From Pocillopora verrucosa (lineage: Eukaryota > Cnidaria > Anthozoa > Scleractinia > Pocilloporidae): a stretch of 64,000 bases of DNA. Location of the stretch: positions 4,560,938 through 4,624,937 of the forward strand of contig NC_089312.1 in NCBI RefSeq assembly GCF_036669915.1, read 5' to 3'. Under the pieces are notes generated by a model that saw only the letters and a program-made list of their open reading frames with translations, was not told the DNA's origin and searched no databases. Each line of letters opens with the position of its first letter. Position 1 is the stretch's first letter. Positions 1 to 10,533 of the stretch are shown piece by piece. The position numbers and the translations under genes were made by a program.

Positions 1-1019
1 CCAGGCTCAGCCGTTGGCATTCGCAGCAAATACCGATTTCTTGCGTATACGGATTCCATACCTCGGTGTAAATATCAATCCGTGGCCAATAACTAACGGT
101 TTCATGGAACTCATATTCCCCAGTGAAATGAATAAATGTAAACTCCATAAACCGCTGAATGCATCGTCCCTCATTCGTGAGGCAGCTGTCACCTTCACAT
201 TTGACTTCTCTGATAAATCTGGGGAAAACTCCTTCTGGCAGGCTTGTGACAGTAGTACGTTCCGTACATAAGCGAGTTAATCCGCTTTGACCCACACGCG
301 ATTTGTTATTCTGATAGAATTTGCTTGGAAGCTTGTCCCGAAGTCTTCTGGCATCTGTCTCGTTGATTGCCATGTAACGCGAGTTGAAGTCGCCAACCTG
401 TCGAAGCCTGGCTATCAGCTGGATGTCATTGAGGCGGATGCAAAGTCGGGCAAAGGGTCGCAATTTTCCTCTACTGCGATGATCAGGGATCTCGTCGACA
501 ATGAGATTACATTCTTTGCCGGCAATTTTTGACTTCTGGGAAATTGGGCGAAGGCGGTTGTACACCGTAGGAGGAGATTGCGGTACGTTCCATCGGCGCC
601 CTAAAGATGGCGGAATCTCAACGTACAGAAATATCAAAGTGGCGAGGAACTGCATCTGTAAAATAAGAGGCACCAATTGCAATGTAAGGTGTCGACTTTG
701 ACGCTCAATAGTTGCATCCTCCAACTTTAACAGCTGTTTGTTCGGCAAACCTCTCATTAAATATCCGTGAGATTCATTTCTAATACTCGTAATCTAAATG
801 AAGTAGCAGATACAACTGAGAAAATAAGTATGGGGTCAGCGCGTGTTTCAGTGAAAGTACAACGTTTTTGATCAATTTGTCCGGTGTACAATTAAAGTGA
901 CAGAGAAAGTCAACCAAAGTTGAATTCCATCTCAATAGGTCAATTTAAAAAAAAGACAAAATAAGGATTTCCACCAAAAAGTAAAAAAATTACTTTACCT
1001 TCAGCCCTAGGCTCATCAT
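1..1019 (-). CDS. Trunk/PTTH-like secreted cystine-knot protein, copy 1 (3' end cut by window edge)
   Basis: Two coding exons: 1019..999 (ATG, seven codons, donor GTAAAG) and 655..1, phase 0, running off the left edge about nine bases short of the stop seen in its twin at 14412-15438. The exon 2 acceptor follows a pyrimidine run ending in TTTTACAG. The joined N-terminus gives a hydrophobic signal peptide. Next comes a conserved prodomain (C-x-RLN-D-x-QL, then FNSRYMA) and a cysteine-rich end with FPRFIREV-x-C and G-x-C-x-Q-R. The spacing matches insect PTTH/trunk ligands, and the RYMA region recalls the G-x-Y-D-x-x-F-M-A stretch of noggin (family knowledge). No stop or frameshift is seen. It differs from the twin at 13 coding positions, 11 of them amino-acid changing. 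Receptor and role are unknown. Confidence 0.66.
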
Positions 1020-1239
1020 CTTTAACTCCGTAGGAAAGTTATAGTAGACCAATTGAAGATTCTGTGAAAACCTGAAAAATCAGCAGTTCAGGAATATTTT
1101 ATCATCGTAGTAAATTTAACGAGCTTCAGTTCTTTTCCTATATATAATACTAATCCTTTCCCTTCTCAATCAACTTCTTTCCTTTCTTGGTTGATTGTTT
1201 TCTGTTTGGTCTTCGTCAACCCCGCAAACACCACAATTA

Positions 1240-1377
1240 TATCGCTCTGACGAGGCGCTAATGCTTTTCACGGAGACCGCCAATTTACATTATAACTCAG
1301 CTGATAAAACAAAATCATCTTGATAATACCTCCCTCAGACGCAGCACTACAGTTTTCTTAGTAACTAACCCCTTTCT
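1240..1377. repeat. Degenerate Penelope-like terminal repeat remnant
   Basis: Order of motifs: TCGCTCTGACGA, a GCTAATG-x-TTTTCA stretch, CCAATTTACATTATAACTCAGCTGATAA, then ACGCAGCACTACAGTTTTCTTAG and AACCCCTTT. The same order occurs in the right arm of the element at 46158-46993. It is repeated in the other duplication copy at about 15659-15797, so it was inserted before the duplication. Confidence 0.6.
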
Positions 1378-4300
1378 AATTGTTTCAAAGAGTTGTGCGA
1401 TCGAAACGGCGATACCCTATGCGGCTAAAACTGTTTCAATATATGTGTATAAACTTAATTTTAAGTCCAATTATATAAATCAAGTCATTAATTAATATAA
1501 ATTTGGGTGGTATGTAAGCAAAATCCTGTTACTTTCTTCAAAAATGTTCTTACCCTTAATTCGGTGAAGACCGGAGATTACTTGCTGAAAGGTAAGGTAA
1601 TCTTGTGTCTGAAATCGTGTTCTCCTTGAGGCCCTGCTTGCGGTTGTGATTTTCTTGGATAACTGGACTTCTTTTTAAAACAACTGCTAAGCGGAAAAAA
1701 ACAGTCCAGAACTTTTGTAGAGTTCGAGCAATTAACGATGGTAAATCAAATCCGCTTTGCATAAGAATAAGCAGCTAATTTTTTCCGCTTCTGTCTAATT
1801 GCTAAAATCCTTGACAAACACACCGTCCTAACGACGCAGGATTAGCTAGGTCAATTATGCTCGGAAATAAAATGGAGTATTGGAACTGAATAATAAAGCT
1901 CTTTCAAAACCTTGTTTCACGACATTTGTTGTCTGATTCACAGTAATTGAAACTGGCTTAATGAAAATTCGATTTTACAAGCATGCTTCACTAACAGAAG
2001 TCCACTGACAATAAAGTGTTATGATCATCAATTGGTTCTTTCGGCAGCGTGCGTTCCCAGAGATATAAAACACTTGGGAAGTTTGCAGATCACAGAAGAA
2101 CCGTGAGTTGCTCTCGGTCACACTTCGAACAACTCTTTCCTGTCTTTTTTTGCGGGAAATTTGGAGAGCTAGGTGACTTGTGAACCAAAAAGTAAATTTA
2201 ATAAGAGCAATGGCATGGTGGAAATTTGTATTTCGTAGTTTGAAATATTGTGTTTTAATTTTCCTGTTACTCGCTCTCTCTCTTTTTTTTTGCAATATGA
2301 TGACATTTCCTTATCAGTCTCCCGAAAAAAAGGTCAAATACAAAGTTCCGGTATTTAATTAAATAAATTGAATTTTATTTACTTCGTCATCCCTAATTTC
2401 GTAGGCCTCTCAATGGTTTAATCTAATTTGTTTACTATTTTCAGTCCCACCCAAACAAACTAGTTAATTTACTAATTTGTATTTTTTCCGCTTAAGACGA
2501 TGTTCCTATGAGCAACGCCAAAATTTGCTCTTTATGAATGAATGATAACAAAACACTTTGGTTCTCTGGAAAAATCGGTGTTCATTTTTTCCTCTTTCGA
2601 ACATACCGCTGATGTCTGTTGCGGTATCTAAAACTCAATTTCCATTTAGTCCAGTCTCGTTGGACTTGGAAATATTTTATTTTCGACTGCTGGGCACGCT
2701 TTTAACATGTCAACGTATTAGAAGTTCCGTTTTTAAATGAAGCCTTCCGAGACAAATCACAATATTCCGTTCTCTAGAAAAATCGGTGTGCGTGAACATT
2801 TCCTTTTCAGCGTGTTGTTGATCCTAGTTGTGTTTTCAGTTTATGAATATTTATTTCTGAAAATGACTTAGAAGGCCTTGGCGATTCTTAAAGTTTTTCC
2901 GCTCTCACTCGTTGTCGTAAATGTCTCTATAAAAATTCACAGTGTATCGTCAAAAGTTTATGACCGCTTGTTTTGCATGTATGTCTAGTGTAGAAGTCAG
3001 CTTTATACGTGATGTGCCCACGCCTGTGCTTTACACGCGATGTGTTCACGCCTGGTGAACACGAAAAAGTACTTCGGAAAGGTCAGTGCCATCTCCTTTT
3101 ACATTATCAAATATTAAACACTTCGTGGAAGAACGCGCCGTCAGAGGATGTGAAAACTCGCGTTATTTTACGTCACTGACCCCAAGTTTAATTACAACAT
3201 TTTTCTCTGGGATAGTTTTTTGACTGTCTACACTTTTGACGAAGATCTGATCCTACTATCAAACCATCCATTTATCATTTTTGATTTTTATCGTTTGGAA
3301 TGATCGAGGAGATAAATGTGTGAAATTTTTATTAAAATCGTTCGATCCTCGTTGTAGTGACAATATTAGTTGCTGATCAAAAAACTTTGACTTCTGTATC
3401 ATTAGGCGGCCCAAGGATGTTTATGGTCAGAGGCCCATATGTACGCGATTATATCGGAGTCATACTCTAAGACAGAAGAAATATGGCCTAAACACTCTGG
3501 ACCTCCGCATGCTTAAACTAAAGACGGCAATCGGCTTATTCAACATGTCAGGAAGTTATAGCAGTTGAGAAAGTTGCTTCATAATCCGCATTTGGTGTCA
3601 TGCAGTATTTGAAATTGGCCAAACATTCAAAGAGCTCTTACAAAGAATTGAAATTTGTCAAGTTTTCTGTTCAGCGATTATTCTATCACTTTATGTAGTC
3701 ATCATCTTTAAGATTCGTAGAACACACGGCGCTCAAAACCCTATATTCTTAAATTTTCTGTAATTCTAAGTTTTTCAAACCAGTTTATTTTCATTCTACT
3801 TTTGTTTAAGTTGTGATAGTGAATACAAGACAAGGCGAAACAAAAAATGAAATTCTTTTTTTAAAGTTTAGACCAGGGAAGAACTTAATCACAATAGAGG
3901 CTTTAAAAAACTCAGCTACAATACTCCTTGTTAATATCCATTTATTTACAATAAGACATTCAGCTGAAGTAGCCAGAGTTAAGATTGAAAAATTAAAGCG
4001 TATTCCGATATTACACAATAGTAATGGAACAGATCAGCGAGTCTTACAAGTCTATCAGTGTATCATTTTTTCTGTAGAACAATTGAATTTATCGAATTCT
4101 CAAAATGTTTCAGCTGCTATAAATTTTTCTCTTATTCATGTCATTTTGTCACAGGCCGCTATAGTTTTCTGAATTTTTTTGTAGGACATGCAATCACCGC
4201 GAGGTTTTTTTCTACTAATAATGATGTAGCCAGGAAATTACATTTCGACATAGCATTTGCACTAACCGATTGCTAGTGGATCGTAAACAAATTCTCAGTT

Positions 4301-7300
4301 TTCTCCACGATATCCATTTGACCTACAGCGAATATCAGTAATCCGTAAGGGCCTTACCTTTTTGGACACAAAGATTTGCTTCTCCTCAGCTCCTTATCTC
4401 TGTCTAACTTCAGTGAGGCAGGTCTCGCCTCACACTGAATGAGAAGCTCTTTCAAAGCTTTAATTTATACACTAAAAGGCTCAGTATAACGTCATCAAGC
4501 TTTACATGTGGAGTTTCGTGCTGTCTACCGGAATAAGTCTTTTAATTTCAGCACTTAAAATTCAGCGGTATCTCCTTGTTGTGTTTTTTCGTCTTTCCAT
4601 CCCCGTTTGTACTTGAAGATGTATTGGAACTGCGGGAGAAATTCGTTTTGGCTACTCGTGGGTAATGACTATTCATCAAACTGATCCCATTTATCCAAAA
4701 GTTGCTTGTTTGGCGAAATCTTACGTAATCATTTTATTATTGTAGTCTGCGAGAAAAGCCCTCTAGCGTGGCCAAATGCAGTCAGCATAACCGGGAAAAG
4801 CTGACCGGCCTGTTCGTTTAGATTCCATTGAAAGATTTTTAAAAACCATTTAACCGAATTATCAAGTTTACTTAGAAATCGATATTACCAATATTCATTA
4901 TATAGGATACACTAGCCCAAAAATAGCAATAGCTAGTGTAAGCGAGTAATGTATTTCAGAATGACCTGTCATGTCCACTCAATAAGTCATATCTTGGAAC
5001 CTTGAATCATGTCACACACATTTTAAAATTGAACATGCAATGGAAAGTTAACTCTGACAAATATTGGCAATACTTTTAAGGCAAAGTTTTAATAAATGAC
5101 TTTCAAGATGTATAAAGTAAGTGATGTTATTTCGATAAAACGGATTCTTTTCCCACGAGTAAACTAATTTGTTCATGCGCATACCATGTCGAAAATAACG
5201 TTGGTTCATTTTCTTTACAATTTTGCCCTCGAGTACTCAAATAGTGTTTTTCTGTTCGTGACAGGACAAGATGCAATAACTGTACAATATACTTAAGTCC
5301 TTAATATTGAATTGATAGGTAAGCATTTGCTTTTTTCCCTTTCCCTTTCCTCTCATGAAAAGAATTTCACTTCATTGCAATTTTCACCGATAAGGAAACA
5401 TTTAACTGCAGCGCGTGTAGTCAATTTATAAGGCTTCGCCGCTTAACTCCTGCAAATTATTCCAAGATCACTTGAAGTTTCTTAACCTTTCTAAAATTGC
5501 TTAAAATAAACGCTTTTGATTCCGTATCTCCGGTTTTTAACCGGCTGTGGCATCTGGCTTCAGTGAGTGACCGTCCCTTCAGCATAAACTTCCTTTATAG
5601 GCGAGACAGGAACTAACGAAAAGTTTCAGCTTGTTTCAGCTTCAACAATCTTCGCAGCAAATTCCGCTGTCTCTTGCACAAGATCTCGGCTTTTCTCAGC
5701 ACATGGAGAAAGCAACCACTTTTATCTCCTTGCTTCCTTGTAAAAGCAGAAAGGCTGAATTCCTGAAAGCTTGTATTTTTAATTTAAAATGACCTTTTAG
5801 ACATTCTATAACACTTAGGTGTGATTGCGGTTGGCAGTTTTTCCGTGTTTGCATTCTAAAACCCCGGAAAAGGCGTAAAAGCCCCATTCAGGGAGGTTTT
5901 CCTCTTAAAGAATTTGGCTAAACAAGCTATTTTTTTGACTGACAAGAATGGCTGGAGCAGTTATCTGATGAAGTATCTATCACACGGTTTTACTGGTTAA
6001 CTGATAGAGCGCCCTCTTTATATTACAACTGATGACAGTTAACATACAGCATACATCGTCGAGATCAAGTTTAACGGAAAGTTTCACTACAACCCACAAG
6101 AGAACTTGACTAACTTCCGTAATAGGTCGTATTCATTGGTTGCGGCATAGTTACTGACCTGAATATAGTTTTTCCTTTCTTGTGAAGTTATAAGTCTTCT
6201 CTGTTGCGAAATATTTCCTTATCGGAAACCCGAAGGAAATTAGAGTACCCTATAACGTAAATATTGTATCCTATGCTACCATAGTTCTGTCATGGCTAGT
6301 TTCCTGTTTTTCCCGCATCACGGAATCGGTAAAGCTTAGCATTAAACGATATGGCCACATATTGTTTATGATTTTACGATTAACTTCTCCAAATCGTATT
6401 TTCTAATTAAAACTGCATCGTCTTGTACTGAGAATCACGGCCCAACCATAAAACACTTCCCTTTTCACTGCTTAATTAAGAGGCACGTTGGAGTAATTTT
6501 CGTTGCCAAATTCCTTTCATTTAGACAAAATAAATGTTGAGCTCTTATGACATAATTATAAAGCTTAGAAGAGGAATTTAATAAGTACTCAGGATTTGTT
6601 TTCAGTTACACCAATGATGGATCATTAATAATCTCGGTTTTTAGAGACCAAAGTCTCAGCGATACTGGAACACCTAGAATGTTTCCGTCAGGTATCCCAT
6701 CAAAAGCAATGGTAAACAGGCCAATGGCACGAAATTGGAAAGACATTTTAACATTAAATAACTAATTTTAAAATATGATTCAACCTCACAGCAAAAAAGT
6801 TCACAGAATTCGAAACTGTTGAAAATTCAAGACGCAGGACAAAAGCAAAGTATGGATGATATTCCCAAAGTACTGTTTTGAGCTCCGAATCAGAATTTGT
6901 CACTTGCTTTATATGACTGATAAAAAAATTTTCTCCCTTTTTAAAAGAAGTCCAATGGAGCTCACTACTAAAAGGATGAACTAAATTGCAAAAACTGCCG
7001 TGACTTTAACCTCTTTCAAGTAACAATATCCTCCGCATCAAAGGGTGGTCAGTGACGTCCTTTGTAAAGTCGTAAAAGCATGCTTCGGGCATTTCTAACG
7101 GTAAAAAAACAACTTTTGAGGACGCTGCAATATCGTTCTCGGTGACAATCGTTCGTATATCAAGATTACGAAGAGCCAGCTTTTTATAACAGTACTTTCA
7201 CAGACTTGAAAACAAATAACAAAGCTTGTTTCTATGTGTAATGTCTCAATCTTACCCCGAAAGCATGTTTAGTTAATCAGGGTTAAGGGGAATAAAAAGG

Positions 7301-7650
7301 AACAAAAGAAAGTTAAGCTAAAACCTGAAGTTTACTTTTTGTTCAATTACTTACTTATTTTAATTCTCAGTGTGCAAAATTTGAAGTTGACCACACCAGT
7401 TTTAAACCGTGATTCACAAAACAGCTTTAAAACGATTTTAGCCTAGGAGTGAATGGGGTGTAATTTGCTACAAAACGGATTCCCACAGTTAACAACAGGT
7501 ATGCATGTTGTTTGACGCGGGTTCTGAAAAAAAGGCTCACAACGAAAAACTTAAATTTTTCTAAACGAGAATCAAAAGAGCTGGTGATACACGAGGCCAT
7601 TTCATACTCTGGTCGCGGCAGTCGGCGAAAATCTCCTGTAACCAGTTGTT

Positions 7651-7760
7651 TAAAGAATGGATAACGCTCTCCAACGGATAAATCGCTATCCAGCGGATAG
7701 GTGTTAGCAAAACCTTTTGCGTTATCCAGTGGATAGCGTTATCCACCCTCTAAACAACCG
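7651..7760. repeat. Foldback MITE-like element (GGATAACGCTATCC family)
   Basis: Inverted arms: GTTTAAAGAATGGATAACGC on the left and GCGTTATCCACCCTCTAAAC on the right. Inside are further mirrored GGATAAATCGCTATCC units. A second member with the same core is at 36438-36575. Non-autonomous, with no coding capacity. Confidence 0.75.
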
Positions 7761-8509
7761 ATGATCAGAACAGCGATAGTGATTTTCGCCACTTCCGCCC
7801 GCCGCGGTCGGCGTTTTAATTCTCATTGTATGACTCGCCAGATATCGATGTTAAATTCGCCGGCTATTACGTAATGTGACTGACCTACCAATTTTCTTCG
7901 CTCATCGCTGTGAATCACCCGTAAAGGTTGAGCACGTTTATCGCATAGGAGAGAGTTTAAGATCCACGTTTATTTCTTATAGCGTGTAACCGCAAACCGC
8001 TAGAAGTCACGTGACCAGACTGTAGCCGTCACGTTTGCCGTTCGCGGTCCAGTCAGTTTCTATAAATATATGTGATTTGAGGTATTTTCTTTTTAGCCCC
8101 TTTGTTTGGGACGTAGAAAAGCAAACTTTAGGCCGCATTCTGTGTTCGAAATGAAGGACTTACATCCTGTCTGTAATTTAAGATAACGGCGAACAGTTTA
8201 ATTTTACTTTTGTTTGAAATGGTACTTCCGATTTTGGGATAGGTGAGCATTTTTTTTTGTATGTCTCCATTTCGTTGGCCGCTTGTCGAACAAGACTTGT
8301 GTGAAAATCCGACATCGATCTAAAACGCTGAAAATCTCGAAACTTCTAACTCCTACCCTCAAACCGCTAGCTGCGGTTTTAGATTCGCGGTTAACACAAA
8401 CTGTCAGCCTGCCTTACTCCTTCATGTATGGGGCCCACTGTGCCAACTTCTTTCATCGGGAACTGCTCTCTTTGTGAGTCTTTATTTATGTCCTGGGTTG
8501 GAATCCGAG

Positions 8510-8775
8510 GGAAGATCGAGGGATTTTAGGGGGATCACATGGTTATCACGGGGATCAGTGCGGTCTTCGCTAACAGAACATAAAGAGGGGACTATGGGAA
8601 ATTACGGCCATCAATGACAGATCCTTAAAATATTACACGGCTTCAGTGGGAATCAAGTAAATTTTGTCACGACACAATCAAAATCTTCCGACCTCCTAGC
8701 CCCTCCCCCCCCCATCAAAATAAATTAATTTCCTGTCCCCCAGTAAAAAGTAAACAAACTCAATGAATGCTAGAT
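8510..8775. repeat. Dispersed repeat family R1, copy
   Basis: Shares a series of blocks with about 21045-21345 and 60295-60835: an ATTTTAGGGGGATCACATGG-like start, CGCTAACAGA-x-TAAAG-x-GGGACTATGG, a block with AAATTTTGTCACGAC-x-CAAAATCTTCC, and a C-rich run near 8700-8712. Non-coding; origin unknown. Confidence 0.6.
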
Positions 8776-9118
8776 TGCAATGTAAGATTTCAAATTCGTT
8801 TAAAGGGCAAAACAAAATAAAACGATCTCAGTTTAAGACATAATTATAATTCTGGGCATGTAGAATAAGTAGGTTACTTAAACTAAGAATCTCAGAATCT
8901 CAGAAAAAGGCTATGGAGGATAAACCATAAGGCTGAATATTTCAATACTGATATCCAAATGTAAATCTCTTTGAAGCATCTATTTACTTTCAAAACAATA
9001 ATAACAATAACTTCATAATCAGAAATTAAACAATAAAATGCATGAAAAATAGTCGTGTTTCAACGCTATTTTCTACTAATGAAATATAAATTATATTTGA
9101 ATGCGAATAACTCGATAA

Positions 9119-9973
9119 TTATTTGCGTCCGAATATTGAAAATATCCGGCATTCACAGCAGGATCTGATATCTTGTTCATAATCTTCCCATTCCTCCATG
9201 TAAACATTAATTCCTAATAATTGGCTCAGAGCATCATCTCTCTCGAAGTCTCCAGTAAAGCGAAGAAATGTGAACTGTACGTAACGCTGCACACATCTTC
9301 CAATGGCTCGAAAACACAAATGATCGGAATTGTCACAAATGACTTCGTTGATAAAGGGCGGGAACACTTTTGATGGAAGTCTTGTGGTTGCGGCACACTC
9401 TGTACAGAGGCGTCTTAAGTTAGTGTTATCCACGGTTGAGCCTCGACCCCAGCAGCCGCGCAGGGTGGAGCCTGGGCTCAAGGATGTCATCCGTTTCTGT
9501 CTCAACCGGTCTCCTTCCTCCTCACCTACTTCTGGCTCATCCAAAATGCGGCTCAAATCATTGTCAGAGGGGTCTTGCTGAATTTGGCGTGGCCGATGAT
9601 CAGGTGGGGCCTCAGATGACGTAGCGGGTTGTACAGGAAGCTCGTCTGCAACAGCTAGATCCTGAAATCTGCAAGAATCTGTCTTGTTTATGGCCATGTA
9701 TCGTGGGTTGAAACCCCCGCCAGTGATACGAAGCTTGCTCATTAACTGGGTTTCATTGAGGCGAACGCATAGTTGATGACTCCGGAGTAACCTTCCACGA
9801 TATTTAGGAACTGAATCGACGATGCGAGTGCAATCTTTTTCTTGAATTTTAGGCCTTGATGTTATTAAAGGTTTACGTGATGTTCTTGTTCGGCGTTGAC
9901 GCAAAATTCGAGTCCTTCCACTAGAAGTCGGAAGCGTAGCCAAGACGACAATCATAAGCAAGACTAGTGACAT
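9119..9973 (-). CDS. Trunk/PTTH-like secreted cystine-knot protein with furin site
   Basis: 284 residues from the ATG at 9973. A hydrophobic signal lies at residues 1-19, followed by a basic stretch. The prodomain (about 46-100) has C48, the LCVRLNETQL block and FNPRYMA. An acidic/proline-rich linker (about 100-155) ends at a furin-type RQKR (158-161). The C-terminal domain has C174, LCTEC (190, 193), FPPFINEVIC (213), C220, G-R-C (227) and the terminal SCCEC (272, 273, 275). Cysteine order and the FP-x-[FY]-I-x-E stretch agree with PTTH/trunk proteins. IL-17 and spaetzle were considered but fit less well. The coding exon is preceded by an acceptor (TTCTAAACAG) at 9977-9978, so an upstream exon exists. 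One candidate, 10533..10459, encodes a second signal-like start (MAAKQLAFLISLSLCL), ends in GAG|GTAACG and joins in phase 0. Confidence 0.74.
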   Translation of the reverse strand: MSLVLLMIVVLATLPTSSGRTRILRQRRTRTSRKPLITSRPKIQEKDCTRIVDSVPKYRGRLLRSHQLCVRLNETQLMSKLRITGGGFNPRYMAINKTDSCRFQDLAVADELPVQPATSSEAPPDHRPRQIQQDPSDNDLSRILDEPEVGEEEGDRLRQKRMTSLSPGSTLRGCWGRGSTVDNTNLRRLCTECAATTRLPSKVFPPFINEVICDNSDHLCFRAIGRCVQRYVQFTFLRFTGDFERDDALSQLLGINVYMEEWEDYEQDIRSCCECRIFSIFGRK

Positions 9974-10128
9974 TATCTGTTTAGAAATGCGATAAAATGG
10001 AAGAATATTCCATAAGAAAAAATGAATTAACCATCAAAATTGACAAAAATCTGAAATTAGTGACGGATCCTCGTAGATGGTCTGCAATCAGACTGAAGAA
10101 ATTACAGGAAAAGAAATCTTGAAAAATT

Positions 10129-10205
10129 GTGGCTGTAACAGAGTTCGAATCCGTTGTCTCCCAAACAGTAGTTGGGCCTTTCTGCCAACTCAGCTAAGAA
10201 GCCAC
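10129..10205 (-). tRNA. tRNA-like sequence, probably a pseudogene or SINE head
   Basis: On the minus strand, 77 nt fold as a tRNA-like unit. It has an A-box-like TAGCTGAGTTGG, a perfect 5-bp anticodon stem (CCCAA/TTGGG) around the loop CTACTGT (apparent anticodon ACT), a T arm with stem ACGGA/TCTGT and loop TTCGAAC, and ends GTGGCT/AGCCAC that pair over six bases. The D arm is irregular and the acceptor stem does not close at seven pairs with a discriminator, so a functional tRNA is doubtful. Confidence 0.4.
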
Positions 10206-10533
10206 TGTTATCTAAGTTGTGGAGTGTTTCTAAATTATAGTTTGTAAAGGACAACAGCAAATAGTTGCGGCCAAAATCTTACCCTATTTTTCTAATATAC
10301 AGCCAAGCAACTTAGGCTCCATATAAGTAAAATTTTCACCTTCGGTTTCACAGGTATCTCCATGCTTCTCTAGACTGGCTGGCTAACTTCTCCAACACTT
10401 GTCTAACCTTAAAGAAAATCAATAATACTGAGTTTAATCTGTCATCTTTACACGTTACCTCTCGTAAGTGGGTTAAATTTAATTGCAAACAAAGAGAAAG
10501 ACTGATTAAAAAAGCCAGCTGTTTGGCAGCCAT

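Larger units (their letters stand above)
1..4084. repeat. Segmental duplication, copy 1 (partner 14420-18562)
   Basis: The sequence from base 1 to about 4084 aligns almost base for base with 14420 to about 18562, with scattered substitutions and small indels. It carries the trunk/PTTH-like gene and about 3 kb upstream of it. Similarity stops abruptly after the shared tract around 4060-4084. The left end lies outside the window. Apart from the gene and a Penelope-terminus remnant near 1240-1377, no other coding region is seen here. Confidence 0.93.
4085..9118. other. Intergenic; no gene recognised
   Basis: About 5 kb of AT-rich sequence without a convincing coding exon; the open frames are short and show no recognisable motifs. 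It holds a foldback element near 7651-7760 and a dispersed repeat (called R1 here) at about 8510-8775. Confidence 0.6.

Noticed and set aside
1975..2295. 106-codon open frame, minus strand
   Set aside because: Not preserved in the duplicate near 16420-16740 because of indels; composition looks like intergenic DNA.
3813..4172. 119-codon open frame on the plus strand in the duplicated block
   Set aside because: The copy in the other block (around 18300-18500) is broken by indels, so the frame is not conserved; no motif or exon signals.
9330..9624. Plus-strand frames opposite the ligand gene at 9119-9973
   Set aside because: Shadows of the minus-strand gene.
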